Origin: Stenotrophomonas cyclobalanopsidis
GTDB lineage: Bacteria; Pseudomonadota; Gammaproteobacteria; Xanthomonadales; Xanthomonadaceae
Assembly: GCF_008710035.1 (NCBI RefSeq)
Contig: NZ_VYKI01000004.1
Span: 1-64,000, forward strand
Reading direction: 5' to 3'
DNA length: 64,000 bases
Part shown: positions 30,616-39,390 of the stretch, one piece after another
Layout: the number at the start of each line of letters is the position of its first letter
Numbering within the stretch: the first letter of the stretch is position 1
Translations under genes and position numbers: made by a program
The notes under the pieces: model-generated
What the model saw: the letters and a program-made list of their open reading frames with translations, nothing else
Databases searched by the model: none
What the model was told of the DNA's origin: nothing

Positions 30616-32058
30616 ATGAGCCACCGTACGTTGAAAGCCGTGCGCAAACCTTTGGCGGCCTGCCTGCTGGTCGCCCTGGTCGCACCGGGCATGGCGTTCG
30701 CAGAGACCGCCAAAGGAAGTACCTCGCGAGAGCAGGCGCTTGAATCACGCGTTGCCGAACTGGAGCGCCAGGTCCAGGCGCTGTTGTCCTCGCAGCAGCA
30801 ACAGCAGACCCAGATCGTGCAGACCCAGCAGGCCGTGACCGATGTCCGCGCCGTGCAGGCCGAGCAGAAGCCGGTCGCGCAGGTGCCGGCCGGCAAGCAG
30901 CCGATCCAGGTCACCACCATCACCCCGGGCGCCGCGCCGGGCACCACCGTCAAGATCGGCGGCTTCATCAAGGCCGATTTCATGGCCACCCAGACCAGCG
31001 ATGGCCAGTTGGCCGACGATGCCACCGGCCGCGCGCTGTACCTGCCGGGCCAGACCCCGGTGGCCGGTGCCGGCGGTTCGGGCAAGCGCTCGGACGTGGA
31101 CTACAACGCCCACGCCAAGTTCTCGCGCTTCAACATCGGCATCGACAACGTCAGCGAATCGGGCAACAAGGCCGGCGCGATGTTCGAGATGGACTTCTTC
31201 GGCAACTCGCTGGGCAACCAGACCGCTACCAACACCTACGGCGTGACCCTGCGCCACGCCTACATGTACTGGAACAACTGGCTGGCCGGCCAGACCTGGT
31301 CCAACTTCATGGATGCGGCGGCGCTGCCGGAAGCGGTCGACTTCGTCGGCCCGACCGATGGCGTGGTGTTCGTGCGCCAGGCCCAGGTTCGCTACACCCA
31401 GGGCGGCTTCAGCGTCGCCCTGGAAAACCCGGAAACCACCACTCTCACCGGTACCCGCAACCCGGTCACCGGCGTGTGGACCAACGCCAGCGCCAACTCC
31501 GACCGTGGCAGCCTGCCCGACCTGACGATGCGCTATGGCTGGAAGGGTGACTGGGGCACCTTCGGCGTCGGCGGCATCGTCCGCCAGCTGAAGGTCGACA
31601 ACCAGGCTACCGGCGCCAAGGCCGACAAGGTGGCCGGCGGCCTGACCCTGGGCGGCAAGTGGGTGATGGGCGGCAACGATTCGCTGCACTACCAGCTGAC
31701 CGGTGGCGAGGGCATCGCCCGCTACATCGGCCTGGGCGTCACTGCGGATACCGCCTACGACATCGCCCGCGACGAACTGAACCCGACCGGCGTGCTGGCC
31801 GGCTACGTGGGCTGGCGCCATGCCTTCTCGCCGAAGCTGCGCACCAACCTGATCTACGCCCGCAGCGACTACGACAACGATGGCAGCCTGGGGCCGCTGG
31901 TCACCAAGAGCGTGCAGAGCATCCGCGGCAACATCTTCTACACGCCGATGCCCAAGGTCGATATCGGTGCCGAGTACATGTACGGCGTGCGTGAGATCGA
32001 AGATGGGCGCAAGGGCGATATCAACCGCGTGCAGTTCACCACGAAGTACAGCTTCTAA
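30616..32058 (+). CDS. DcaP-family trimeric outer-membrane porin
   Basis: A 480-aa outer-membrane channel. The signal peptide covers about 1-29 (MAFA). A short coiled coil follows ([20 protein letters not shown], then a Gln-rich run), as in DcaP proteins where it forms a periplasmic trimer stalk. The remainder is a porin barrel with alternating strands ([23 protein letters not shown]) and a C-terminal aromatic residue (TTKYSF) for BAM recognition. DcaP porins take up dicarboxylates and other anions. GAGAGAGG precedes the ATG. It is divergent from acs and upstream of an organic-acid-type symporter, which suggests a shared carboxylate-uptake role. Confidence 0.88.
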   Translation: MSHRTLKAVRKPLAACLLVALVAPGMAFAETAKGSTSREQALESRVAELERQVQALLSSQQQQQTQIVQTQQAVTDVRAVQAEQKPVAQVPAGKQPIQVTTITPGAAPGTTVKIGGFIKADFMATQTSDGQLADDATGRALYLPGQTPVAGAGGSGKRSDVDYNAHAKFSRFNIGIDNVSESGNKAGAMFEMDFFGNSLGNQTATNTYGVTLRHAYMYWNNWLAGQTWSNFMDAAALPEAVDFVGPTDGVVFVRQAQVRYTQGGFSVALENPETTTLTGTRNPVTGVWTNASANSDRGSLPDLTMRYGWKGDWGTFGVGGIVRQLKVDNQATGAKADKVAGGLTLGGKWVMGGNDSLHYQLTGGEGIARYIGLGVTADTAYDIARDELNPTGVLAGYVGWRHAFSPKLRTNLIYARSDYDNDGSLGPLVTKSVQSIRGNIFYTPMPKVDIGAEYMYGVREIEDGRKGDINRVQFTTKYSF

Positions 32059-32062
32059 ATGA

Positions 32063-32155
32063 GTGCCGACCAACGGTCGGCACCTACCTAGATCGCGTGC
32101 CGACCAACGCTCGGCACCTACCGGGATTGCATGCCGGCCAACGGTCGGCATCTAC
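32063..32155. repeat. Three SMAG-type palindromes in the same orientation
   Basis: Three palindromes with CCGACC or CCGGCC stems, ending CTAC at 32087, 32121 and 32155, form a direct array between the porin and the symporter gene. Confidence 0.85.
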
Positions 32156-32171
32156 AGAGGGAAAACGTCTC

Positions 32172-33827
32172 ATGTCAACAACACCTGCACCGGCGAAAGC
32201 CGAACTCACCCAGGGACACAAGAAGGTCATCTTCGCGTCCAGCCTGGGCACCGTTTTCGAGTGGTATGACTTCTTCCTGTACGGCTCGCTTGCCGCGATC
32301 ATCGCCAAGCAGTTCTTCAGTGGCGTCAACGAAACCACGGGCATGATCTTCGCCCTGCTGGCCTTCGCCGCCGGCTTCTTCGTGCGTCCGTTCGGCGCGG
32401 CCTTCTTCGGCAGCCTCGGCGACCGTATCGGCCGCAAGTACACCTTCCTGGTCACCATCCTCATCATGGGCATCTCGACCTTCCTGGTCGGCGTGCTGCC
32501 CAACTACGCCTCGATCGGTTTCGCCGCACCGGTGATCCTGATCGTGCTGCGCCTGGCCCAGGGCCTGGCGATGGGCGGTGAGTACGGTGGCGCGGCGACC
32601 TACGTGGCCGAACACGCCCCAGCAGACAAGCGCGGCCTGTACACCAGCTTCATCCAGTGCACCGCCACGCTCGGCCTGTTCATGTCGCTGCTGATCATCC
32701 TGGCCTGCCGTTACTTCCTGGGCAACGAAGCCTTCGAAGCCTGGGGCTGGCGCATTCCGTTCCTGGTCTCGATCCTGCTGCTGGGTGTTTCGGTGTGGAT
32801 CCGCCTGCAGCTGAGCGAATCGCCGCTGTTCCAGCAGATGAAGGCCGAGGGCAAGGGCTCCAAGACCCCGTTCCGTGACAGCCTGAAGGGCGGCAACCTG
32901 AAGCTGATGCTGCTGGTCCTGCTGGGTGCCGCGGCTGGCCAGGCCGTGGTCTGGTACGGCGGCCAGTTCTACGCGCTGTTCTTCCTGAGCAGCATGCTGA
33001 AGGTCGACGCCACCACCTCCTACCTGCTGATCGCCGCCGCGCTGGCGCTGGGCGTGCCGTTCTTCATCTTCTTCGGCTGGCTGTCCGACCGCATCGGCCG
33101 CAAGAAGATCATCCTGGCCGGCTGCCTGCTGGCTGCCGTCACCTACATCCCGATCTTCAAAGGTCTGACCCACTTCGCGAACCCGGCCATCGAAGAAGCC
33201 CGCAGCAACTCGCCGGCCCTGGTTGTGGCTGATCCGAGCACCTGCTCGTTCCAGTTCGATCCGGTCGGCCTGCGCAAGTTCACCAGCTCCTGCGACGTGG
33301 CGACCGCCGCGCTGACCAAGGCGGGCGTGCCGTATGACGTGCAGCCGGCCGCTGCCGGTTCGCTGGCCATGGTGAACGTGGGCAGCGCCAGCGTCACCTC
33401 GTACGAGGCCGCCGGCCTGACCAAGGAAGAAGGCAAGGCCAAGGCCGATGCGTTCGGTGCCGAACTGAAGGGTGCACTGACCACGGCGGGCTACCCGGCC
33501 AAGGCCGATGGCTCGCGCATCAACATCGCCGGCACGATCTTCATGCTGTGGCTGCTGGTGCTGTACGTGACCATGGTCTACGGCCCGATCGCCGCCTACC
33601 TGGTCGAACTGTTCCCGACCCGCATCCGCTACACCTCGATGTCGCTGCCGTACCACATCGGCAACGGCTGGTTCGGTGGCTTCCTGCCGGCGATCTCCTT
33701 CGCGCTGGTGGCCGGTACCGGCAACCTGTACTACGGCCTGTGGTACCCCATCATCATCGCGCTGATGTCGGTGGTGATCGGCGGCCTGTTCCTGCGTGAA
33801 ACGAAGAACGTGGACATCACCAAGTAA
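32172..33827 (+). CDS. MHS-family (metabolite:H+) MFS symporter with large inserted loop
   Basis: A 551-aa inner-membrane major-facilitator transporter of the metabolite:H+ symporter family (relatives carry alpha-ketoglutarate, citrate, proline or shikimate). The start FASSLGTVFEWYDFFLYGSL, the loop 2-3 motif GDRIGRK and GGEYGGAATYVAEHAP are diagnostic. Twelve membrane segments are expected. Residues about 331-453 form an extra soluble segment, hydrophilic with two Cys, between the DRIGRKK loop and the last transmembrane group. This is much longer than in E. coli KgtP or ProP. Location beside acs and a DcaP porin suggests a carboxylate substrate (inference). Its last 58 codons are duplicated downstream. 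Confidence 0.88.
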   Translation: MSTTPAPAKAELTQGHKKVIFASSLGTVFEWYDFFLYGSLAAIIAKQFFSGVNETTGMIFALLAFAAGFFVRPFGAAFFGSLGDRIGRKYTFLVTILIMGISTFLVGVLPNYASIGFAAPVILIVLRLAQGLAMGGEYGGAATYVAEHAPADKRGLYTSFIQCTATLGLFMSLLIILACRYFLGNEAFEAWGWRIPFLVSILLLGVSVWIRLQLSESPLFQQMKAEGKGSKTPFRDSLKGGNLKLMLLVLLGAAAGQAVVWYGGQFYALFFLSSMLKVDATTSYLLIAAALALGVPFFIFFGWLSDRIGRKKIILAGCLLAAVTYIPIFKGLTHFANPAIEEARSNSPALVVADPSTCSFQFDPVGLRKFTSSCDVATAALTKAGVPYDVQPAAAGSLAMVNVGSASVTSYEAAGLTKEEGKAKADAFGAELKGALTTAGYPAKADGSRINIAGTIFMLWLLVLYVTMVYGPIAAYLVELFPTRIRYTSMSLPYHIGNGWFGGFLPAISFALVAGTGNLYYGLWYPIIIALMSVVIGGLFLRETKNVDITK

Positions 33828-33853
33828 GAATGATGTTCATCGGATGAAGGAAG

Positions 33854-33884
33854 GGCCGCGGTGCAGACCGCGGCCTTTCTGTTT
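33854..33884 (+). terminator. Terminator of the symporter gene (also copied at 34136-34166)
   Basis: The perfect stem GGCCGCGGT / ACCGCGGCC with GCAG loop is followed by TTTCTGTTT, about 27 nt after the stop codon. The second copy lies 282 bp downstream in the duplication. Confidence 0.9.
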
Positions 33885-33933
33885 GTGGGAACGGGGGGGT
33901 AGAGTCGACCGTTGGTCGACTGCACTTGGCGGG

Positions 33934-34109
33934 ACCACATCGGCAACGGCTGGTTCGGTGGCTTCCTGCCGGCGATCTCCTTCGCGCTGGTGGCCGGTAC
34001 CGGCAACCTGTACTACGGCCTGTGGTACCCCATCATCATCGCGCTGATGTCGGTGGTGATCGGCGGCCTGTTCCTGCGTGAAACGAAGAACGTGGACATC
34101 ACCAAGTAA
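33934..34109 (+). pseudogene. Duplicated 3' fragment of the MFS symporter gene
   Basis: Fifty-eight codons, starting HIGNGWFGGFLPAIS and ending with the same DITK stop, are an exact copy of the symporter's C-terminus and carry no start signal of their own. An upstream in-frame ATG at 33912 lies in SMAG sequence and is not credible as a gene start. Probably not expressed. Confidence 0.85.
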
Positions 34110-34243
34110 GAATGATGTTCATCGGATGAAGGAAGGGCCGCGGTGCAGACCGCGGCCTTTCTGTTTGTGGGAACGGGGGGGTAGAGTCGACCGTTGGTCG
34201 ACTGCACTTGGCGGGATTGTTGAAAACGCGCGATCCGCGCGAC

Positions 34244-34266
34244 AGTCGACCAACGGTCGACTCTAC
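34244..34266 (-). repeat. SMAG (CGACC type), mirror of those at 33899 and 34181
   Basis: AGTCGACCAACGGTCGACTCTAC closes the inverted pair begun by the half-SMAG at the end of the duplication. Confidence 0.85.
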
Positions 34267-34332
34267 CGCGGCGCGGTACAGCCCCCCATCGAGACGACGG
34301 TTGCGCGATCCCGCACCCCGTATAGTCGGCCC

Positions 34333-35742
34333 ATGACCACGCTCACTCCCGCCGACCTCCCCGCCATCCTGCAGACCCTGCGCAGCGCCTGGCACGCCCA
34401 GCGCCCTTCGCTCGACCAGCGCGATGCCGACCTGCGTCGCCTGCGCGAGGCGCTGCAGACGCGCATGGATGACATGGCCCAGGCCATCGCCGAGGACTTC
34501 GGCCACCGCGCCCACGTTGAATCGAAGCTGGCCGATGGCATGAGCGTGCTGTCGGCCATCGACCATCTGCGTCGGCACCTGCGGCGCTGGTCGAAGCCGC
34601 AGCGGGTCTCGGCCGGCTGGAAGCTGTGGCCGGCGCGCGCGCAGCTGCGGCCGACGCCGCTGGGCGTGGTCGGGGTGATCTCGCCCTGGAACTACCCGGT
34701 CACGCTGGCGCTGGTACCGCTGGTCACGGCCATCGCCGCCGGCAACCACGTGCTGCTCAAACCTTCCGAACATACCCCGCGCACCAGCGCGTTCCTGGCC
34801 GATCTGCTGACCAGCGTGTTCCCGCCCGATCGGGTGGCGGTGGTGCAGGGCGGGGCGGACGTGGCCGCGGCGGTGTCCTCGCTGCCGCTGGACCATCTGC
34901 TGTTTACCGGTTCGACGGCGGTGGGCCGCAAGGTGATGGCCGCTGCGGCCGAGCATCTGGTGCCGCTGACGCTGGAGCTGGGCGGCAAATCGCCGGCGAT
35001 TGTCTGCCGCGATTTCCCGCTGGACAAAGCCGCCGCGCGGCTGGCCACCGGCAAGTGGTTCAACGCGGGCCAGACCTGCATCGCGCCGGACTACGTGCTG
35101 ATCGACACCGCGCGCCAGCGTGAGTTCGTGCAGGCGCTGCAGCAGCAGGTGCGCGAGCGCTACGGCGACTTCAGCGATGCCGGCGATTACACGCGCATCA
35201 TCAACGAGGGCCAGTACCAGCGCCTGCAGGGTTATCTGGTGCAGGCGCGCGAACGCGGCGTGCCGGTGGTTCCGCTGGCGCAGGTGGATGCGGCGCGCGC
35301 CGACCGCGAGCGCCTGTTGGTGCCGACCGTGGTGCTGGACCCGCCGGACGACCTGGACCTGATGCGCGAGGAGATATTCGGGCCGATCCTGCCGGTTCGG
35401 GCCTACCCGGACCTGGAGGTGGCGCTGGCTGACGTGCTGTCGCGTGACCGGCCGCTGGCGCTGTATCCCTTCAGCCATGACACGGCCACGGTGGAGCGCA
35501 TCCTCGGCCAGGTGGTGGCGGGCGGGGTGACAGTCAACGACACGCTGCTGCACTTCGCCGCCGACGACCTGCCGTTTGGCGGGGTGGGGGCGAGTGGCAT
35601 GGGCGCGTACCACGGCCGGGCCGGGTTCGATGCCATGAGCAAGCGGTTGCCGGTGCTGTGGCAGTCGCGCTGGGCGGCCAGTGACCGGCTGCGGCCGCCG
35701 TATTCGAAGATTGCGGGGTTGTTGAAGCTGCTGGTTCGGTGA
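34333..35742 (+). CDS. Aldehyde dehydrogenase, coniferyl-aldehyde dehydrogenase type
   Basis: A 469-aa NAD(P)+-dependent aldehyde dehydrogenase. It has the catalytic Cys249 in FNAGQTCIAPDY, the general base Glu215 in LELGGKSPAIV, and the Rossmann glycine motif FTGSTAVGRK (about 195-204). The short length, the SPWNYPVTL segment and the C-terminal hydrophobic tail point to the coniferyl/long-chain aldehyde dehydrogenase branch. The true substrate is uncertain. The start at 34333 is 6 nt after TATAGT with no Shine-Dalgarno, consistent with a leaderless message. Single gene. Confidence 0.88.
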   Translation: MTTLTPADLPAILQTLRSAWHAQRPSLDQRDADLRRLREALQTRMDDMAQAIAEDFGHRAHVESKLADGMSVLSAIDHLRRHLRRWSKPQRVSAGWKLWPARAQLRPTPLGVVGVISPWNYPVTLALVPLVTAIAAGNHVLLKPSEHTPRTSAFLADLLTSVFPPDRVAVVQGGADVAAAVSSLPLDHLLFTGSTAVGRKVMAAAAEHLVPLTLELGGKSPAIVCRDFPLDKAAARLATGKWFNAGQTCIAPDYVLIDTARQREFVQALQQQVRERYGDFSDAGDYTRIINEGQYQRLQGYLVQARERGVPVVPLAQVDAARADRERLLVPTVVLDPPDDLDLMREEIFGPILPVRAYPDLEVALADVLSRDRPLALYPFSHDTATVERILGQVVAGGVTVNDTLLHFAADDLPFGGVGASGMGAYHGRAGFDAMSKRLPVLWQSRWAASDRLRPPYSKIAGLLKLLVR

Positions 35743-35763
35743 AGCCACGCATGGCGTGATTCT

Positions 35764-35836
35764 GTAGAGCCGAGCCCATGCTCGGCTGCCGTTGAGCGGC
35801 CGGGGTACAGGCAGCCGAGCGTGGGCTCGGATCTAC
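35764..35836. repeat. Inverted SMAG pair (GCCGAGC type)
   Basis: GTAGAGCCGAGC at 35764 pairs with its slightly diverged mirror ending ATCTAC at 35836, between the aldehyde dehydrogenase gene and xth. Confidence 0.88.
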
Positions 35837-35871
35837 AAGGCAACCCAGGCCTACCCGGGTAGAATGCCCCC

Positions 35872-36777
35872 ATGAAAATCGCCTCATGGAACGTCAACTC
35901 GCTCAATGTCCGCCTGCCGCACCTGGAGCAGTGGCTCAAGGATTTCGGCCCGGACATCGTCGGTATCCAGGAAACCAAGCTGGAGGACCACAAGTTCCCC
36001 GATTCGACGCTGATCGCCGCTGGCTACCGCAGCGTGTTCGCCGGCCAGAAGACCTACAACGGCGTGGCGCTGCTGTCGCGTGAGCCGGCACAGGACGTGC
36101 AGATCGGCATTCCCGGCTTCGAGGACGAGCAGAAGCGCGTCATCGCCGGTACCTTCGGCGACCTGCGGGTAATCAATCTGTATGTGGTCAACGGTCAGGA
36201 CGTCGGCACCGACAAATACGAGTACAAGCTGCGCTGGCTGGAAGCGGTGCATGCCTGGATCGCGCAGGAGCTGCAGCGCCATCCGAAGCTGATCGTGATG
36301 GGCGACTTCAACATCGCCCCGGACGCACGCGATGTGCACGACCCGGAGGTGTGGAACGAGAACCACATCCTCACCTCCACCGCCGAGCGCGGCGCGCTGC
36401 AGAAGCTGCTGCAGCTGGGCCTGCACGATGGCTTCCGCCTGCACAATGACGAGACGGGCACCTTCAGCTGGTGGGATTACCGTGCCGCAGGCTTCCGGCG
36501 CAACCTGGGCCTGCGCATCGACCTGACTCTGGTGTCAGATGCGCTGAAGGCCAGCGCGGTGGCCTCGGGAATCGACCGCGAGCCACGGACCTGGGAACGC
36601 CCCAGCGACCATGCGCCGGCGTGGGTGCAAGTAGAGTCGAGGGGGGGGGGGGGGGGGGGGGGGGGCGGGGGGGGGCCAGTCGAAAAACCGGGGGTGGGGG
36701 GGGGGGGGTTCCGGTTTGGCGTCGTTGGCTCGAGTGTCCCCGGGGGCTCGCGCCCACGCTCGACTCTACCGCGGTAG
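35872..36777 (+). CDS. xth: Exodeoxyribonuclease III with aberrant poly-Gly C-terminus
   Basis: AP endonuclease / 3'-5' exonuclease for base-excision repair. Residues 1-257 are a complete ExoIII domain: WNVNSLNVR near the N-terminus, metal-binding Glu34 (IQETK), GDFNIAP with the catalytic Asp/Asn, and SDHAPAW with the catalytic His. The frame then enters a SMAG arm and a long poly-G tract. This adds about 44 residues (11 Gly in a row, then a second Gly-rich part) before a TAG that belongs to the next SMAG. Normal homologues end near residue 255-270. The enzyme should be active; the tail is either a true oddity or a sequencing artefact. The start lies 6 nt after TAGAAT without a Shine-Dalgarno. 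Confidence 0.9.
   Translation: MKIASWNVNSLNVRLPHLEQWLKDFGPDIVGIQETKLEDHKFPDSTLIAAGYRSVFAGQKTYNGVALLSREPAQDVQIGIPGFEDEQKRVIAGTFGDLRVINLYVVNGQDVGTDKYEYKLRWLEAVHAWIAQELQRHPKLIVMGDFNIAPDARDVHDPEVWNENHILTSTAERGALQKLLQLGLHDGFRLHNDETGTFSWWDYRAAGFRRNLGLRIDLTLVSDALKASAVASGIDREPRTWERPSDHAPAWVQVESRGGGGGGGGGGGPVEKPGVGGGGFRFGVVGSSVPGGSRPRSTLPR
36631..36769. repeat. SMAG arms enclosing an interrupted poly-G tract
   Basis: GTAGAGTCGA (36631) and CGCTCGACTCTAC (ending 36769) are the two arms of a SMAG dimer. Between them are a run of 25 G (36641-36665), 9 G (36667-36675), 5 G (36690-36694) and 13 G (36696-36708), broken by single C/T bases and a short CCAGTCGAAAAACC. Nothing similar occurs elsewhere in the window. 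It could form G-quadruplexes, or be a low-quality homopolymer region. Confidence 0.85.
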
Positions 36778-36840
36778 CGCCGGGCCATGCCCGGCAGGCG
36801 CAGCGGCCGCAGGAAAACGCCGGGCATGGCCCGGCGCTAC
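36774..36840. repeat. Inverted SMAG pair (GCCGGGC type)
   Basis: GTAGCGCCGGGC at 36774 mirrors the arm ending GGCGCTAC at 36840. The xth frame ends on the TAG of the first GTAG. Confidence 0.9.
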
Positions 36841-36848
36841 CTTTCAGA

Positions 36849-37100
36849 TCACCGGATGCTCTTGCGGGTGAACAGGTTGACGATGGCCAGCAGGATCACC
36901 GCGCCGATCAGCGAGAACAGGAACGTGCGCAGGGTGATGGCATCGTTGATGCCGCCGCCGAACAGGAAGCCGGCGATCAGCGCGCCGACGATGCCCACCA
37001 CGATGTTGAGGATGATGCCCTGCTGGGCGTCGCGACGCATGATGATGCTGGCCAGCCAGCCCACGATGCCGCCAACGATCAGCCAGATGATGATGCCCAT
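36849..37100 (-). CDS. GlsB/YeaQ/YmgE-type stress-response membrane protein
   Basis: A small (83 aa) transglycosylase-associated (Transgly_assoc) membrane protein with three hydrophobic segments. It has the family pattern IIIWLIVGGIVGWLAS, a short basic loop (MRRDAQQG) and NIVVGIVGALIAGFL. Members are often induced by acid or general stress; their mechanism is unknown. The ATG at 37100 has AGGTCACGTTC upstream (weak ribosome site). It is divergent from the PPTase gene. Confidence 0.9.
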   Translation of the reverse strand: MGIIIWLIVGGIVGWLASIIMRRDAQQGIILNIVVGIVGALIAGFLFGGGINDAITLRTFLFSLIGAVILLAIVNLFTRKSIR

Positions 37101-37190
37101 GAACGTGACCTCTGTAAGGGGAAGGGACGGGGACCAGTTGACCCGCAGTGCCGTGAAACCGTCGTGCAATCCCGTGACGGGTGCGTGCGG

Positions 37191-37790
37191 ATGAGCCTGC
37201 CAGCCACCCTCGACGGCCCCTGGCGCTTCGGCCCGGTGACGGTCTGGCGCTGCCCGCACGTGCCCGGCCAGCGCGGTGAGCCGCAGGCCCGGCAGGTGCT
37301 GGCGCAGGCGCTGGGCGGCGAACCCGATGCCCTGCCGCTGGTGCGCGACGACAAGGGCCGGCCGGAGCTGGCCGGCACGCTGGCCCACTATGGCACCGGC
37401 TGGAGCCACAGCGGCGAGATGCTGCTGGTGGCGCTGGGCGAGGGCGTTCGGCTGGGCGTGGATCTGGAACTGCTGCGCCCGCGCCCGCGGCTCCTGGAAA
37501 TCATCCAGCGCTTCTTCCACCCCGACGAAGTGGCGTGGCTGCAAGGGCTGGCCGCCGACGAGCGCGAACACTGGTTCTTCCGCGTGTGGTGCGCCAAGGA
37601 GGCGCTGCTGAAGGCGCACGGCCAGGGCATCTCGTTCGGCCTGCACCGACTGCAGCTGGCGCCCGGCGCCGATGGTGCCCTGCATCTGCGCTGGTGCGAC
37701 GCCGGACTGGGCCAGGCCGAGCGCTGGCACCTGCACGAATGGCAGGCCAGCGGCCAGTTCCGCGCGGCATTGGCGTGGCATGCCGATTGA
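37191..37790 (+). CDS. 4'-phosphopantetheinyl transferase family protein
   Basis: A 199-aa enzyme that would transfer phosphopantetheine from CoA to a carrier protein. The Sfp-type signature is present: GVDLE (about 95-99, Mg2+-binding Asp/Glu) and [12 protein letters not shown] (about 136-147). The length is shorter than Sfp (about 225), close to compact Gsp/HetI-type enzymes. No NRPS or PKS gene is in the window, so its carrier-protein target is unknown. The start at 37191 follows GTGCGG and no strong Shine-Dalgarno is seen. Confidence 0.88.
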   Translation: MSLPATLDGPWRFGPVTVWRCPHVPGQRGEPQARQVLAQALGGEPDALPLVRDDKGRPELAGTLAHYGTGWSHSGEMLLVALGEGVRLGVDLELLRPRPRLLEIIQRFFHPDEVAWLQGLAADEREHWFFRVWCAKEALLKAHGQGISFGLHRLQLAPGADGALHLRWCDAGLGQAERWHLHEWQASGQFRAALAWHAD

Positions 37791-37842
37791 GGCCGCGCAC
37801 CGAAGCGGCGAACCGGCGGCCAAAACCGGCGATAATGACGGC

Positions 37843-38481
37843 ATGAGCGAACACGATCTTCCCGCCGGCGTGGTCTCCACGCTGGAACAGGGCCTGGCCA
37901 GCATGGGCCTGGCGGGCGCATTGGCGCCGCCGCTGCTGCGCTACCTGGCGTTGCTGCACCGCTGGAACGGCACCTACAACCTCACCGCTATCCGCGATCC
38001 GCAGGAAATGGTCACCCGCCACCTGCTCGATTCGCTGGCGATGCAGCCGTTCGTGGCCGATGGCAGCCTGGCCGATCTCGGTACCGGCCCCGGGCTGCCG
38101 GGCATCCCGCTGGCCATCGCCTGCCCGGGCCTGCAGGTCACCCTGGTGGAGAGCAACGGCAAGAAGGCGCGCTTCATGCGCGAAGCCGTGCGCCAGCTGG
38201 GCCTGACCAATGCACGCGTGGCCGAATCGCGCGCCGAGGCGCTGGACGAGGCCGGCCGCTACGACCAGCTGACCGCACGCGCGATGGACACCCTTGCCGG
38301 CATCGTCCGCGTCGGTGGTCACCTGCTGCGCCCCGGTGGCGTGCTGCTGGCCATGAAAGGCGTCTACCCGCATGACGAGATCGCGGCCCTGCCGGCAGGC
38401 TGGCAGGTGCGCGAGGTGACCCCGCTGAGCGTGCCCGGCCTGGCCGGCGAACGCCATCTGGTCACTGTGACAGGCCCCTGA
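37843..38481 (+). CDS. rsmG: 16S rRNA (guanine527-N7)-methyltransferase
   Basis: Methylates G527 of 16S rRNA with SAM (also called GidB). It has 212 aa with [20 protein letters not shown], the SAM-binding loop [14 protein letters not shown] and [11 protein letters not shown]. The order rsmG-parA-parB is a common conserved arrangement near the chromosome origin in many bacteria. The start is 6 nt after GATAAT without a Shine-Dalgarno (leaderless candidate). Confidence 0.96.
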   Translation: MSEHDLPAGVVSTLEQGLASMGLAGALAPPLLRYLALLHRWNGTYNLTAIRDPQEMVTRHLLDSLAMQPFVADGSLADLGTGPGLPGIPLAIACPGLQVTLVESNGKKARFMREAVRQLGLTNARVAESRAEALDEAGRYDQLTARAMDTLAGIVRVGGHLLRPGGVLLAMKGVYPHDEIAALPAGWQVREVTPLSVPGLAGERHLVTVTGP

Positions 38482-38592
38482 ACCCGCCGCCAGCCCTTTG
38501 CGGAACAACGGGTTGGCGATCCATGATTTCCGCACGGGGCCGGTTGTACGCATAATGACCGGTCCCAGCACACGTCGACGAGGCACACCCGC

Positions 38593-39390
38593 ATGGCCCG
38601 CATCATCGCCATCGCCAACCAGAAGGGTGGCGTCGGCAAGACCACGACCGCCGTCAACCTGGCCGCTTCCCTGGCCAACGCACCCAAGCGCGTGCTGTTG
38701 GTCGACCTGGATTCACAGGGCAACGCGACCATGGGCAGTGGCGTGGACAAGCGCGAGCTGGTCTCCTCCACCTACGATCTGCTGCTGGGCGAAGCCAAGG
38801 CCGCCGACGTGCGCCTGGCCACCGCCGAGGGCTACGACCTGCTGCCGGGCAACATCGACCTGACCGCGGCCGAGATCCAGCTGATGGCGCAGGAAGAGCG
38901 CGAGCAGCGCCTGAAGCGCGCGCTGGCGCCGATCCGCGACGAGTACGACTACATCCTGATCGACTGCCCGCCGGCGCTGTCGCTGCTGACGCTCAACGCG
39001 CTGGCCGCCGCCGATTCGGTGCTGGTGCCCATGCAGTGCGAGTACTACGCGCTGGAAGGCCTGAGCGCGCTGGTGGAAACCATTGAAGCGCTGCGCACCA
39101 ACCTCAACCCGGTGCTGGAGATCGAAGGCGTGCTGCGCACCATGTTCGACGTGCGCAACAACCTGGCCAACGCGGTGTCGGCCGAACTGACCGAGCACTT
39201 CGGTGACCGCGTGTTCCGTACCATCGTGCCGCGCAACGTGCGCCTGGCCGAGGCCCCCAGCCACGGCCAGAGCATCGTCGGCTACGACCGCGCCTCGCGC
39301 GGTGGCGTGGCCTACCTGGGCCTGGCCGGCGAGATCATCCGCCGCAACAACGAACGCAACAAGGCCGCCAAGGCCGTGGAGACCGCCTGA
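38593..39390 (+). CDS. parA: Chromosome-partitioning ATPase ParA
   Basis: A 265-aa Soj/ParA-type ATPase that moves ParB-parS complexes during chromosome segregation. The deviant Walker A KGGVGKTT starts at residue 11; DLDSQGNAT and IDCPPALSLLTLNAL are the A' and B motifs. The short N-terminus (no HTH) marks it as a chromosomal type Ib-like ParA. CATAAT about 40 nt upstream of the ATG is a possible -10. The stop overlaps the parB ATG by one base (TGATG). Confidence 0.96.
   Translation: MARIIAIANQKGGVGKTTTAVNLAASLANAPKRVLLVDLDSQGNATMGSGVDKRELVSSTYDLLLGEAKAADVRLATAEGYDLLPGNIDLTAAEIQLMAQEEREQRLKRALAPIRDEYDYILIDCPPALSLLTLNALAAADSVLVPMQCEYYALEGLSALVETIEALRTNLNPVLEIEGVLRTMFDVRNNLANAVSAELTEHFGDRVFRTIVPRNVRLAEAPSHGQSIVGYDRASRGGVAYLGLAGEIIRRNNERNKAAKAVETA

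Larger units (their letters stand above)
33652..34215. repeat. Perfect 282-bp tandem duplication
   Basis: 33652-33933 and 33934-34215 read as identical. Each unit holds the last 58 codons of the MFS symporter, its stop, the terminator and a half-SMAG (GTAGAGTCGACC at 33899-33921 and 34181-34203). The junction is precise, and 282 is a multiple of 3. The absence of differences implies a recent event or an assembly error. Confidence 0.93.

Noticed and set aside
33912..34109. 65-codon frame after the symporter as an independent small gene
   Set aside because: Its residues after position 7 are an exact duplicate of the symporter's C-terminus, with the start in SMAG DNA and no ribosome site. It is treated as a duplicated fragment.
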